A stretch of DNA of 64,000 bases, taken from the NCBI GenBank assembly GCA_949126835.1, contig OX421494.1, positions 24,148,696 to 24,212,695 of the forward strand. Reading direction: 5' to 3'. The DNA is from Anisus vortex. Taxonomy: Eukaryota > Mollusca > Gastropoda > Planorbidae. The notes under the pieces are model-generated. The model was not told the DNA's origin. It saw nothing but the letters and a program-made list of their open reading frames with translations, and did no database searches. Shown in pieces: positions 12,831 through 25,234 of this stretch. Position 1 is the first letter of the stretch, and every line of letters starts with the position of its first letter. The translations under genes were made by a program, and so were the position numbers.

Positions 12831-13079
12831 GATATCTACACAAATACATGCCTTCATGTTTCCCTTTAATCAAGAGCATTACAAGTTGTGCGCTTCAACT
12901 TCAACTGAGCCGACTTGGAAGAGATTCAATGAAAACATGAAAACAACCAGAGTTCTACCATTGCGAGCAGCTCAGCGATAAGGGGCCTGGGGAAGTGAAC
13001 AGGGGTGACGACGGGCGGGACGATTATTTTCATCGACAATCTTTTTTCTTGACCAGGCGGCCTTCAATGTGTAATGCCA

Positions 13080-13298
<219 letters not shown>

Positions 13299-16200
13299 AG
13301 TTGAGTAGTCGCGGAGGTTAAACGCGGAAGACAGGTCTAGCGTTGATGAATTCGTCTTGCTTTGATTAGTATCCCCGTTACATATTAAGTGAAACATTGA
13401 GTAGAGTATTAATTAGTTGTACTAGACTTAGCTTCAACTCAAACATTAAATCAAGTGTAGATTTATATCTCCATTATAGTCTCATTTTGAGCGACAAGTT
13501 AAATGTTGTCTAGAGACAGTCTAAATTCAAATGATTTTATCTGATCTTATATATTAAAGACTCTCCTGCTATAAAGAAGATTATTCCCTTACCTAAACAG
13601 TTTCAAGTTCAAGTCAAATATTAATTTAAGTGGAATGTTCATTAGCGACAGACCCATGAATCTAATGTTGCTTTAGACCACATAATTTAGATCCTCTGAC
13701 CGTCTAATTACTAATATCAATATTATTCAAATTAATTCCTAATGCCATTTTCCACAGTTATCATATCTGGAAGTAGAAATGTATATGCTATTTCTTTAAA
13801 AAACTTCGCACTAAAACCTTGAATAATACGTAACATTGTGGTTTCCTGTATGTTATTTTGTTAATCTCATGGACACGCCTTTGGATTGGCCTTGACAATA
13901 TTCCATTTTCTCTGCCGACCTTGCGCCAACTTATATCATTAAATTTGAACTCCGAATTCTTCCGTTTTTTTTTTGCTGTTGTTCTTTTTTTAAAAAGAAA
14001 TATCTATATTTTGCACTGAGCCGGCCGATTTTTCCCTCATAGACTTTGCGGTTTCCGACCAAGTGCTTGGCATGCTATATTTGCTGATCCTCTTAGCAAG
14101 ATGGGCTAAAATATCTCCATTTTTTTTGGTCTGGAATGGCGTCTAATGCGGTTTTGGTCAGCTCTTATCACGACCAGTTTGTTGTTGTGAACCCATCCTA
14201 TTTTATATTGAGAGTCTGGCAAAGGCAACTACTAGACTAATATCTACTAGAAATGAATAGCAGTTTATGGTCTATTTTTGTGTAAGCGTCTAAGTTTCTG
14301 ATACAAAAGCCAGCACTGGCTGACTCCACGCTAGAGTTGCTATAATTTCTGATGATTTGTCCTCCACAGTTAAGTAATTTGGTTGACGTCTTTGATTGTT
14401 TGTTCTTCGAGCAGTAAAAGGACTATTTAGTGAACGTTGTTCTGGTGACTGTCGTTTTTTTCTGCAGTGTTAATGTCTATTCCATTGGATATTGGCGACA
14501 TGTTGACTTTGTTTAAAAAAATTTGGTATTGTATTTGACATGGTTATATCTAATCAAAATCATTCACCAAGTAGGCCTAAGTAACAAACGAATGACCTAT
14601 GTGGTTTTGTTGTGTTCAGAACCAAGGCAATTAGGCCTACTATTGAGAGAACGATCGGAGATAATCGGCAAGACTTGTCTGGTGCTTCTTTTTATTTCCA
14701 ATAATAGAGACGATAGTTTGCCATTGTAGACAAAAGTTCAGCAACATGTGACTATGACGCATACGAAACGGAAGTGTCATTCACATGCAAATTAAGCGAA
14801 CGCAATCGATAGTTACATGTGTGTATGGACAGACAACAAGCAGTGTACAGGAACACGGCATGAAGGAAATTTCTGAGCCTTAGCAAATCCATCGGGACAT
14901 TGGGGTCTAAGTGGCTTTGATTTCTTTAATGTTTTCTTTTTTCATTTGTTTACAAGCAGTATTTTAAAATACGATTCAAGGTGCCCAAATTAATTATGAG
15001 AAGAATTCATGCAAGAAACCAGTTGTTTCTACATGTTAAGGCTTTTATCTTGTAGGCCTATATTATAGATATATGGGAAGGAATTAGTAGATCTAGTCAG
15101 GAAAATCAACAACTTAACTTCGTTTGATATAGTCTACCCTTATCAAAATGCAAGAGTAGTTCTAAACTTAAACAACAAATATGTGTAGAACGTAACAATA
15201 GTCTTCTCCTTTAAAAAAAAAAGACACTACTGAATATTATAACAAGATAAGCTAAGCTAGCAAAGGAAGACCATTCAGTTTCATCTTGTCTATTTATTTG
15301 TATTACACTGAAACATTATCCTAAGGATGTTAGGGCATATGATACATAAAAACGTTCATGCCATCATGGCTCTGTAATCAAGCGGCATCATTCTACAAAT
15401 CTAGCCATACAATGGCCTAGACACCGACCCGCGAATCAATATGAAGGAATTTTTTTTTCAAGGACATATAAGCCCTACTCTATGTAATGGGTTTGAAATG
15501 AGCATTTCACGCATATTTTTTATTGAGCGGATCACTCATTTAAACTAATGGGCTTGAATTTTTTTTTTTTCCCGAAAGCTGGACAAGGGCTATCGATTAT
15601 GATGTTATGAAAAAAGTCTTTTTAAAAACACATGTCCTTGTAGCAAGACTTTGCTCATGTTTCTTTATTTAGCGGTTCTGATATGGATATTATTATAAGT
15701 ACAATGTAGTTAAAAAGATAAAATGTTAAAAAAAACGAAAAAGAGATAGTCTGGTAGAGAGAAAAGAAAGAAAGAGAGAGAGAGAGAAAGAAGAAAAGAG
15801 AAAAAAGAATGAGATCTTGATCTAAATAGTCGCTCAACAAAGGAAATATCCCAGTCACTAAACAATATTCCGTGATCTAGCTTTCGAAAGCGCGTGGGTG
15901 CCATTAAACAGAAGGTACCGTATAGAGTCAGAACCCAGGCACAAACGCCAGAATTGTCTACAGCTCGAAGACTCGAAGGGTAGCCGATATCTGTAAAAGA
16001 AGAAAAAGGGTTGGGGTAGGGGTCGGGACATTATAATTAAGCGACTTGTATTGTGCTCGCTACACAATACCCTCGTTTAGATAAAGGTTTAGGATAGTTC
16101 GGTGAAGTGAAGGTTAGTTTCAGTACACAATGAGTTTGACGAATATACATTTTTGCCGAGTAATGAACCAAGTAATTAGTCTAACGTGAACGGCTTTAAT

Positions 16201-17908
16201 CTGTCTCGAAAATGCTTCAAGATATTGAACTATTCAATGTATGCACATTATGGACATCAATATATCACCGTTGTTAGGTCTTTATTGAACATTTATACAG
16301 TGTTGAATTTCAATCAAAGACAGATTGTTTGACAACAAAAAAATGAAACATTTTTTAAGGAATATTCTATTTGTTCCAACATGGTTACCGGTAACTATAA
16401 AAAGCGAGCGAGAGACTGTGCGGAAGAGAGAGAGAATTACTTATATAAAAAGCGAGAGAGAGAGAGCATCGTAAGAAACAAATGATAATTGCATGAACAA
16501 AATATGAAAAAATATTTCCATGGACTGACATGTTCGAGTGCTGGGAAGTGGCCTTCAAAATAATATATGACAAGAAATGATTACATTGTCCTTGCTCATG
16601 TTAAATGTTTACATTTTGGTGTTCGTCATGTTGCCAGGAATGTCTACATCATATTCTAGGCATAGGCCGGCCCTATAAATGATATATGAGGCAGTGACAA
16701 GGATGTGAAACGAAAATAAGCTTTGCAATTATAGCTTGTATATCACAATATAAAAATATATATATACGCATATCTATAATTATAAATGCATAGGGGATAC
16801 CAATCTATCTATGGCTAAGTATCAATATTATTTTTCGATTATTTTTTTTACGATTCTATCAGTCTATTTATCTTTCTATCATTCTATCAGTCTGTAGATC
16901 TATCTATCTGCTATCTGTCAACTTAACTACCTACTCGTGTACCTATTGGTATGTATTTCTGTCTTTCTGCCTGTCTGTGCAACTGTATATGAATCCCTCT
17001 GTGAATATGTGTTTGCGTTCTGTTTATATATCTGTCTGTCATTATCTAGGATACATAATATAAATCCCTACAAATTTTTAGTTAGTAGAGACCCAAAGCA
17101 TACACTCATACACTAAGATGAGATAATGTCAATTGTAACGTATATACGCATATATGTAAGGTAGGCTACACATGGCCTATATATTATAATTATAAGACGC
17201 TATGGTCAACGGATTCAATGCTCGCTCACTTTGCAGGCGTGAATGAAACAGTAATCAATAAATAATCAAACAAGGGAACACGTTAAGACTGAACACTCGG
17301 CTATGTGAACGTGCAGTCGAGTGGAACGTAATTGCTTATCGATACATCGTGTGGCCAAGACGTCTATGAATAATTACCTTTAGATTTAATTTGCTGTCTT
17401 CCTAAATCTAGCCTAGACTCGATAATGTCTCATTAAGTACAATGTTAACATATGACCGATAAGAACAGTCTAAGCGAGTTAAATAATATAGAATTATATA
17501 ATGTGTGTAGGCTATGTGAATTTGTGCGAGTGTGTGTGTTTGTTAGAAATGTATATATAGTTAATAATTAGAAAGCGCCGATGGAGTACTTTTACAATAC
17601 ATATAGAAGTCTTTTAAAAAAAGATAAATATTTTCTTGGAGTAAATATTAAGACTGCGTTAAAATTTACAGGTAACTGTAATTTATAGAAATAAAATAGT
17701 TTTTTATATATATTATGTCTGAGCTTTAATCAATTTGAACATTCACAATGCATTTTTTTTTACAAATTTTTATTTTGTTAGTAGGCTATAATACAATTTC
17801 GATAAAAGTCTTTCCGTATGCTTATTGTCAGCAAACATCATAATCTCTATAGACTCTCCTTGCTCAGTCCACTATTGTTTAGTGACAAATAATTACTGTA
17901 TTCCACAG
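13299..17908. other. Non-coding stretch upstream of the methyltransferase exon
   Basis: Mostly AT-rich. It contains a short match to the LINE/SINE 3' tail at about 13550-13592, a GA run at 15772-15787, AGAG runs near 16425-16465 and CTAT-type simple repeats at 16800-17050. The missing first exon of the methyltransferase may lie here but could not be identified. Confidence 0.5.
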
Positions 17909-18691
17909 CCAAAATTTCTGCGATATCATTGCTAGGGATCCTCCTGGTTGTTTATCTGATTCTTGATTTTGGTGACCTCTGGCGGGATGACCTACTTGTG
18001 GACGACATCCATCGGCCCATGCTGTCTGCCAGGGAAGACGCACTGCACAGCTTCCCTTACAACCACAGGCATCTCTTCCACATCTTCGACTCGCAGCATT
18101 TTTCTTTGCCACCGAGGTTTCAAGTTGTAGACCTAAGGGGCACCAAGAGACCCACGTGGACCCCGAACAACACCAGTGACATCTGCGTGCGGAGCAAAAC
18201 TTCGCCTTCCTTCACCGTGTGTTTGTATCCGCCCGAGAAAGATGTCTACATTTCCAAGTCCCTGCTGACTAGCGGGTTGTGGGAGCCGTACATAACCAAG
18301 GCATTCTCGACCGCGCTGATTAGATTCCCGCAAGCTACGGTTGTAGATGTCGGCGCTAACATCGGGTATTACAGCCTCCTGGCATCGGCAGCGGGACACA
18401 GGGTCGTAGCCATTGAACCCCAGGATGAAAATATAAAGAGGTTCATAGCTGGCGTCCGCAGCGATCCATGGCATGAGAACATCTTGCTGTTAGCCAATGT
18501 CCTATCTGACAAACACCAGAACGTAAGCCTTTCCAGGAACGTGGACAATCAGGGCGGCATACAGGTCTTAGAAAACTGTGGACACCTCTGGCCCAGCACT
18601 GGAAACGGTCAATGTTCGGTGGTTACTTTGACTTTTGACGATTTGCTATACGTGGTCACCACAAAATCTGCCATCATCAAAGTTGATATAG
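17909..18691 (+). CDS. FkbM methyltransferase, anchor and SAM-binding exon
   Basis: Acceptor cag at 17906-17908 and donor gttagt at 18692. The exon enters in a split codon (CC then AAA ATT TCT), carries the membrane anchor and motif I, and ends after the first base of a Glu codon. Confidence 0.87.
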
Positions 18692-19390
18692 GTTAGTGAC
18701 CTACGTTTAAATTCGGTGTTATGTTCCTTACAATTCTTCCATTTACTAAACATATTTACTGTTAACCTCCCCAGAAGAAAACGTTTTCCATTCAGAAAAA
18801 ATATTAAAGCTCTTTAAATGTAGGCTACATGTTAAAGCAGTGGTTTCTAAACTTCTTCCAATCGCGGCGCCCCTTCCTAAGTCAAAACCTTTTTGCCGTC
18901 ACTTTTAGGCCTACCACTTGAATTGAAAACGAAAAAGCAAATATGACAGCTTTTGCAATATTTCGTGGCACGCCTGTAAAAACTCCACTGCTCCTCACGT
19001 TGGAAACATCTGTTAAAGAATATATTATAGACTATGGCAGAAACCTAATAACTACTAGACTCTATTAGGCTAATACCTTTAACTCGTTTTTTTTTTCCAG
19101 AGGGCTACGAATGTAAAGCCTTGGCCACAGCCTCCAAGTTTTTTTCAGCTATCCAAGTGCCTTATATTTTTATGGAATGGAGGCAGATGACCGAGAGAAG
19201 GCTATTGCCTCACACGGTGTGCCCGGCGGATGGCATCGACGCGCTGGCTCATTTCTTTGCCCGAAGGGGCTACGTCCCGCACGAGATCAGATCAGGGATC
19301 AAGTTAAATCCTTACAGAGCCAGCACGTGGCAGATAGGGGACGTTTACTGGAGATCTCAGGATCAGGAATTGTTAGTTCCTTCTTTGTAA
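17909..19390 (+). CDS. FkbM-family methyltransferase, probable type II membrane protein (5' exon missing)
   Basis: Two exons, 17909-18691 and 19101-19390, split a codon after its first base (ATAG|gttagt .. ccag|AGGGC), restoring the FkbM signature K-V-D-I-E-G-Y-E. The first exon opens at a splice acceptor (TTCCACAG). The frame has no ATG before an upstream stop at 17890, so an earlier exon supplies the start. Its first residues form a hydrophobic anchor (ISLLGILLVVYLIL). The SAM-binding motif I is VVDVGANIGYYSLLA at about 18340-18384, followed by the acidic VAIEP strand. FkbM proteins transfer methyl groups from SAM, often to hydroxyls of glycans or small molecules. A Golgi or ER lumenal role is inferred from the anchor; the substrate is unknown. 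About 357 residues are visible. Base composition is more GC-rich than the flanks. A hAT MITE lies in the intron. Confidence 0.88.
18838..19012. mobile_element. hAT-like MITE in the methyltransferase intron
   Basis: The left end CAGTGGTTTCTAAAC is the inverse of the right end GTTGGAAACATCTG. GTTAAAG lies on the left and TTAAAG on the right, a likely decayed TSD. 175 bases, non-coding. Confidence 0.62.
19101..19390 (+). CDS. FkbM methyltransferase, terminal exon
   Basis: Acceptor in a T-rich tract ending ttttccag. The exon completes the D-I-E-G-Y-E motif and continues 96 codons to a TAA at 19388-19390. The following 200 bases are open in another frame but AT-rich and not protein-like, so they are read as 3' UTR. 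Confidence 0.87.
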
Positions 19391-20858
19391 TATTCTTTTA
19401 TATTTTGAATAACATTGTATTACATTTTTTTGTGTTTAAAAACCTTTTGTACGACAAACAAGTTTATTACAAGACAGGGCTTAATTTAAAGAATACTATG
19501 AATTATTATCAGGCACTGATTTTTATAGAGATGCTGAACTGGAGTGGGTGTGCACTCTATGTCGCCAAAAAAAAACTATTGAAAGAAAAAATCCATCTTG
19601 TGTTGTAAGAAGTGATGTAGAGTAAGCAATTTGCACAGATCTATAATCTACGAGTTGATAGCATCATTTCAGAAGATATTTAGCCTTTTTGGGTTCAGAT
19701 TCGCCAACTGGTCACCTCGAATATTGCCTACTAGGAACATCTAATTCCAAATTACGTTCTTTACAAATGTTTTAAAATGCACCAATTAGGCACTATTTCC
19801 AAGATTCACAGATGACGAGCGGTATAAAGAATGCTCCATAGTTAGATTCTATAAGCTTATTGGTCGCGGCTTAAGAGCCACCCAAATAAAAACAAATTAG
19901 CCTACGTACGGGTGTGGTCAAATTCTGGAGATTTTGCGTACGGGTGCGTAGGAAGAGAGGGAGGAGTCACGACTGAATACGTAACTTACTAACTACAATA
20001 AAAATTAAAAAAACAGCGCCCAGGAAGAAGAGGTAAAAATCACACACATTGGATTTAAACCCAAACACGAGAATAAAATTGTCCACATACTGAATATTCA
20101 TTAGTTTTTAGTGACGAAATAATTCAAAACGGCAGTAGAGACCGACCGATTCAATACTGATGAGTCTGATGTGCAGCAATTTGTTATATAATATGAAAAA
20201 AAAATGGAAGCAATTAACATTTTTTTTCTGACCAAATGTTTATAGGCCTACATCAGTACTGTAAACAACGCCTATATCCATGTGAGATTGATTTATATTT
20301 CTATTTCTTGAAATTATAGTCTATTAGTATTATTAGTTTCTCTTTCACTTATATTGTTATATTTTATCCATTATGCTTTGTTTGAGACAATACAATTTGA
20401 AGGTTGTATTATATTTATAAAAAAAAAAATCAAAGTTAGCAAACGTTAAATAAAAACCCAAAACTAGATCTATAAGTAGCCTAGTAGTGCCTGTGGTTTA
20501 AATTATATTTAAATGCAACTGTGATCCAAAAGTGTATTGAGTGCTAGAAGAGGGGGGGGGGGATATATTTTTTGCCTACTTAGTATGTGATGGCACCTTA
20601 AGTATATAAATCGAACTACCGTAAGTTAAAAGAAGATTGACTTTCGACAACACAGGGATGGTTGTTGTCCGTAACACTGAAAATGTTTTGTATCATAAAA
20701 GCCTAACTTTAAAAGATGTGTTGTCTCCCTAAAACTATTCATGCAAACATTACCTCTACCCTGTACAGACAAACATTTGAGAACTATTATATACATAATT
20801 AAGTATATGCCAAAGTTATTATTTCTGTCAATCTATGACATAAGACTAACATCTAGAC
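19391..20858. other. Non-coding stretch
   Basis: 3' flank of the methyltransferase gene followed by AT-rich DNA; a G run lies near 20553. I saw no C-terminal exon of the neighbouring minus-strand reductase here. Confidence 0.5.
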
Positions 20859-21232
20859 CAGGGGTCGGGAACCTATGGCTCGCGAGCCAGATGTGGCTCT
20901 ATTGATGGCTCTATATCTGGCTCGCAGACAAATGTTCAATTATAAAAATAAGTGTTGCTTTAGACTCCTTTGATCTACATATTAATTGCATATCAATATT
21001 TCATTCTACAAATGAGATAAAGTCTACTGCAGCTCAGCATTAGAAGTGGTAAAGGAGAAAAACTCTGCTGACCGACAGAAAAATAGCAACCCTGCATTCA
21101 TTGTAATTGAAGGGAAGTAACTCTTGCTTAAATTATTTTTGGTTTTAAACATAATGTATGGCTCTCACAGAATTACTTTTCAAAATATGTGGTGTCCATG
21201 GCTCTCTCGAACAAAAAGGTTCCCGACCCCTG
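20859..21232. mobile_element. hAT MITE, 374 bp, exact 8-bp TSD
   Basis: Perfect terminal inverted repeats CAGGGGTCGGGAACC and GGTTCCCGACCCCTG, followed by CTCGCGAGCC-type subterminal sequence. It is flanked on both sides by ATCTAGAC (20851-20858 and 21233-21240). It is the same family as the copy at 43845-44191. Confidence 0.95.
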
Positions 21233-21797
21233 ATCTAGACTATATCAAAGAAAAGAAAAATTGGGTTCAATGAGATTCTTCAAATGAATATCACAAGTGA
21301 AGAAATGTGTAGAACTTCAATTTTTAAGCTTTAGCTGTAGTTTTTTTTTAATAATAAATATTCGACTTGACAATTTAAAAACAAAAAAAAATTACAACAA
21401 CGATTAATTCTCTTGAATTTCTATTTTTAAAATCTACCTTGAAAGTTAGCTTAAATAATGCTAACACTTCCTTATTACATGATTCACTTTCAAGCTGTAG
21501 GCCTACAAACCATTCATTTATTAAACAGCTAACATTCTTTGCTGACCAAATATAGAATTATGTGTGTCTAAAGTTAAAGAATAAAATCTTTTTTAATTAT
21601 TTATTTATATAAAATGGAGATTTTGTTTTTTCATGGTTTCAGTTCAAAATATCATTCAACATTTTATTTCGATGCAACCATTTAAACACTTTTTAAATTA
21701 ATATTAGTCTCTATGTTTATCCAAAAACACATGCAAATGTACCATAGGTAGTTCCTGTGACCATAGTGGCCGGCAAGATTCCCCTTACAAGTCTAAT

Positions 21798-22052
21798 GAT
21801 GATGTAATATACAAAGATGCCCACAAAATGCCCTTTGGTGATGCAAGATACACATTTTCAGTAAATGCATAATAATGATGAAAGATACAAAGAATCCAAG
21901 CAATTGCCCACTGTTGATACAATCAAAATACAGATTCCCAGTAAATGCCCATTGTTGATGCAAAATACAAAGATAACAAGTTAATGCCCATTGATGGTGT
22001 AATTAAGATACAGAGATTCTCAGTAAGTTCCAATTGTTGATGTAAGATACAA
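21798..22052. repeat. Degenerate ~40-bp tandem repeat, about 6-7 copies
   Basis: Successive units carry a GATG..AATACAAAGA..AATGCCCATTGTT pattern with a spacing of about 39-43 bases and substantial divergence. Minus-strand open frames over it are by-products of the repeat. Confidence 0.65.
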
Positions 22053-23358
22053 AGTTGAAGAGATTGACTGGACAAAACGAATGCTTGGGCGAAGTTAGAA
22101 CACTGGAGTTTCACCTAACTTGTAAGCAAGAGTCATTTTATATTTTGCTTATTCAGTTGACACTAGATAATATTGGTTATTACTACTAATATTTTTTTTA
22201 TTTTAATATAAATTGTATCATAAAATCAACATGTTAAAAATAACCTAATATAAGGTTTACTCAAAGAAAATGTGTTATAAGGAAAAAGGAAAATGTGAAA
22301 ACTGTCTAATAGTGTAACTAATAAGACAGAGATTTGCTCTACCATGGTTACTTTCAGCAGTGAGGAAATGTATATCTTCTACTGTTGAGACATTTTGTGC
22401 AGCATGTATAGATCCATATTAAAAGTGTACTATAAACATGTATCATTCTTTTCATTTTTTTATTTTAAGCTTTCAAATTGTTAAGGGAGTCATCCACAAA
22501 AGAGACATTTGATATTTGCGGCTCTTTACACAACAAAACTTTTCACAAAATCACAGACATCACCATAATCTTGTGTGATCCTTAAAAACTCCCTGTCCCT
22601 AACCCATTTCAATAACCCTAAAATAATGGGATATAATATTTATGTACTAATTATTAATACCATTTTCAAAACAGGGCAATAAACTTTCAAGCTAAACAGG
22701 AGAGACTACTTCCTGGCTTACCAACAAAACAAATACTCCACCAATGTGTCATTTTTTAATCAGTGGCATCTATTTTACTCAACCCCAATGCCTTTGTCAA
22801 AAGATTATAGACCTTTCTCACCAGAGTGTATTAAGAAGGCGTACCTATGCCAGCTATAGACTTGAACATTTGTGATGCACCGTTTGTAAAGACATGTGCA
22901 CTTTGATGATGAGAGTTATTTATAACTGTATAACATGGCAATCGAGTGGCTTTTCCCTTAGTTTTTTTAGTTGTAGCAGTAGTTTTCATTAAAGATAGGA
23001 ACAGCTAAAGAAGAAACGGTATACAGAATTTATAGATAAATACACAATCACAATATAACAAGATATACACTATTTACAAACAATAGTCAGTCCAAAAAAT
23101 TCAAACATATTTTTCACAAAAGAAATAAACTCAAGGATTTTTAAGCTCTGAAAGTGCTTGCCACATAATTCCTTAAGTCATGAGCTTTATCAGTACCTGA
23201 TAAGTACATATCAGTTGGAGAACGTTGTGCTAGCTACACACAGTCCCCTTGTTTACTGTGGCCATAACAAATTAGCTTACTCCTCTTTACTAAACCTAAA
23301 AACCATCATAACTTGTCTTTTTTGTGTACATGTTAATTTAATTAAGCAAGTTACCTAC
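22053..23358. other. Non-coding stretch downstream of the reductase exons
   Basis: Searched on the minus strand for the missing C-terminal reductase exon (motif V-N-P-T-V-V); none was found. The open frame at 23158-23373 on the + strand overlaps a true minus-strand exon and is a shadow. Confidence 0.5.
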
Positions 23359-23523
23359 CTTGTGGGGTCCTAACTCAAGGGCCATAACTGTAGTCAGTGA
23401 GTCTATAGCTCCTTTTGTGGAGCAATACACTGCATGATTTTTAATTCCTTGCTTAGAGGCTGCACTTGACAGATGGACTATAGCACCACCAGATTTCTTC
23501 TCTATCATAGATTTAGCTACAAC
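23359..23523 (-). CDS. DCXR: DCXR-like exon 5 (catalytic)
   Basis: Acceptor aattcacag and donor AAG|gtaggt. Carries HLSSAAS and [15 protein letters not shown], ending LELGPHK, exactly where related genes continue with an R/I-x-V-N-x-V-N-P segment. Confidence 0.9.
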
Positions 23524-24989
23524 CTGTGAATTTATACATACTGCATGAGAAGTGCACCAATTTGTAAATTACATATGCTAAAGATATTCTCATTCCTTAT
23601 CAAACATATTTGCAACAAAAACTAGCCAGTGGAAAAAAAATTATTTTAAAATGTTGTAGATACATTTGGGCAGAAAAAATTAGTAAATCACAAAATGTTG
23701 AAATAAATTTGAAAAGAATTAAAATAAAAAAGTTCAAATTATACCTGTGAAACATTGAAAAGTGCCTTGAAATTTGTGTTAAAAATACTGTAAAAGGAAG
23801 ATTAAATTATTAGATAAATAAAAAGCTCTATTAGGAATTTGTTAAAAACAACATTTAGTAAGTAAAGTAAAGTTTCCGTCGGACCGAGTTGATCCATAGG
23901 TCCGATGAAGCAGCGTTCACAAGTTTATGTGGCCACGGCATACTAGGTGATTGTGTGGCCAGCACTATGCACAGCCGCCTTTACTTTACCCCAACTAAGG
24001 TCAAGTACCCATCAGAATTGGGTAGACTCAGAGACACCCTCCAGACCCGAGAAAAAATCCTAGCCTGCACCAAGATTCGAACCCGGGACCTTCGGCTCGC
24101 CAGTCGAACGCGCTGCCGCTCGGCTACCGTACCCCCCTAACACATTTAGATAAAGTATTATTTAAGTTTTTTTTATACAAATAAATTTTACGATTTCCAT
24201 TAAAATTGTTTCTATAAGAAAATGTTTTAAAGTATTTTTATAAACTTACTAATCAAAATCTTCCTCAGTAACTTCTACAAATGAACCTAATCTTGAAACA
24301 CCAGCATTATTCACTAATAAATCAAAGTGGCCTAAAGATTCAATTGCTTTCTTTGCAGTAGACCATTCAGAAAGATCCACAAGATGAGTCGTAATGGATG
24401 GAAACTGAAAAAAAAGAATTTTTTATTATAAAAATGTATCTCTACGTATATATAAATATATAACAGTTTATTATAGGACGTTAACAAGCAAACAAGTTTG
24501 TTCCATATAAAATGGAAAAGGGAAAAGACAATTTTAACAAATATTTGTAAGTATTAGCAAATGAACATTATAAAAAGCAAAAAGAAATCAGAACAACACA
24601 TACCTCAGTCTTTAAAGTATCAAGATCTTCTTGTGTTCTACTAATAGCAACCGTCTCAGCCCCACAAAGAGCAAGTTTAATAGCTATAGCTCGTCCAATC
24701 CCTAATCAAATAAAAATTAAACACATATTTTACAATAGATACTTTTTATTTTTAATTTTAAGCTTTTAATTCATGACTTACAATAGATAACATGCATATA
24801 ATCTTTGTTCACTATTTTTTTTAGCAAGTAGGGGCCTAGGCCCTTATCAAAGTAAACTAATATTATATTTGAAACATGTAAGTTTGTTAAAATTGTGTAC
24901 ATTAACACATAAAAATGGGCCATATGAAAAATAATACCTTTGCCAGCTCCAGTTACAAGTGCTCTCTTACCACTGAATCTAATATCCAT
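23359..24989 (-). CDS. DCXR: L-xylulose reductase-like short-chain dehydrogenase (3' end not found)
   Basis: Five minus-strand exons in continuous phase: 24989-24938, 24701-24604, 24404-24250, 23787-23745 and 23523-23359, together 171 codons. The start ATG is at 24989 ([18 protein letters not shown]). The TGAGKGIGR nucleotide-binding loop is created across the first splice. Next come the SRTQ-D-L segment typical of DCXR, the VNNAG motif, catalytic Ser in HLSSAAS and the Y-C-S-T-K catalytic pair. The family uses NADPH to reduce dicarbonyls and L-xylulose, normally as a ~244-residue protein. About 70 C-terminal residues, including V-N-P-T-V-V and the final D-G-G region, were not found to the left. 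The last exon may be distant, diverged or lost. Assignment to DCXR rather than another SDR rests on the order and wording of these motifs. Confidence 0.88.
23745..23787 (-). CDS. DCXR: DCXR-like exon 4 (43 bp)
   Basis: Acceptor ttttacag and donor CAG|gtataa. Encodes [15 protein letters not shown] in phase with both neighbours, matching the SDR helix before the catalytic Ser. Confidence 0.86.
23856..24137 (-). mobile_element. tRNA-derived SINE (GTAAA-tailed family), minus strand
   Basis: The minus strand begins with a tRNA-like head: box A-like TAGCCGAGCGG (complement near 24117-24127) and box B GGTTCGAATC (complement near 24075-24084). A ~200-base body follows, ending in an AAGTAAAGTAAAG-type tail. 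ACATTTAG lies on both sides, a likely TSD. It is in the intron between DCXR-like exons 4 and 3. Related copies are at 45268 and 27898. Confidence 0.85.
24250..24404 (-). CDS. DCXR: DCXR-like exon 3
   Basis: Acceptor tttttttcag and donor TTA|gtaagt. Contains HLVDLSEW and [11 protein letters not shown]. Confidence 0.88.
24604..24701 (-). CDS. DCXR: DCXR-like exon 2
   Basis: Acceptor ttgattag and donor GAG|gtatgt. Encodes [16 protein letters not shown] and the [11 protein letters not shown] cofactor-specificity segment. Confidence 0.88.
24938..24989 (-). CDS. DCXR: DCXR-like exon 1
   Basis: Begins with ATG and ends GGCAAAG|gtatta; the split Gly codon is completed by exon 2. Confidence 0.85.
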
Positions 24990-25160
24990 GTTTAGATCAG
25001 TAGACAATTATTTTTTCTGTACAAAAAAAAGTATTATAGCTTTAACATTAAAAAAAAGAATTTCCGTAACTTTATTTTTCCTAAACCTGGTATTTTTACA
25101 CTTTTGATTCATGACAAAACATAAAAATTTTGATATCATATCATATATATATATATAAAT
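24990..25160. other. 5' flank of the DCXR-like gene
   Basis: AT-rich sequence just upstream of the minus-strand ATG. No TATA box or start element can be assigned. Confidence 0.4.
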
Positions 25161-25170
25161 CTCAAAAGGT

Positions 25171-25234
25171 GTATGTATGTATGTATGTATGTATGTATGT
25201 ATGTATGTATGTATGTATGTATGTATGTATGTAT
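25171..25234. repeat. (ATGT)n microsatellite
   Basis: About 15 GTAT units in a row. The Cys/Met or His/Ile/Tyr-rich open frames over it are artefacts. Confidence 0.97.

Noticed and set aside
18133..18474. 113-residue minus-strand ORF
   Set aside because: It is the antisense shadow of the GC-rich methyltransferase exon, which has clear FkbM motifs.
21720..21790. Candidate last exon of the DCXR-like gene (ATMVTGTTYG on the minus strand)
   Set aside because: Only a few residues fit, the expected P-V-D-G-G does not follow and most of the missing region is absent. Kept only as a remark.
23158..23373. 71-residue + strand ORF
   Set aside because: It partly overlaps the real minus-strand DCXR-like exon, has no splice or domain support and is AT-rich.
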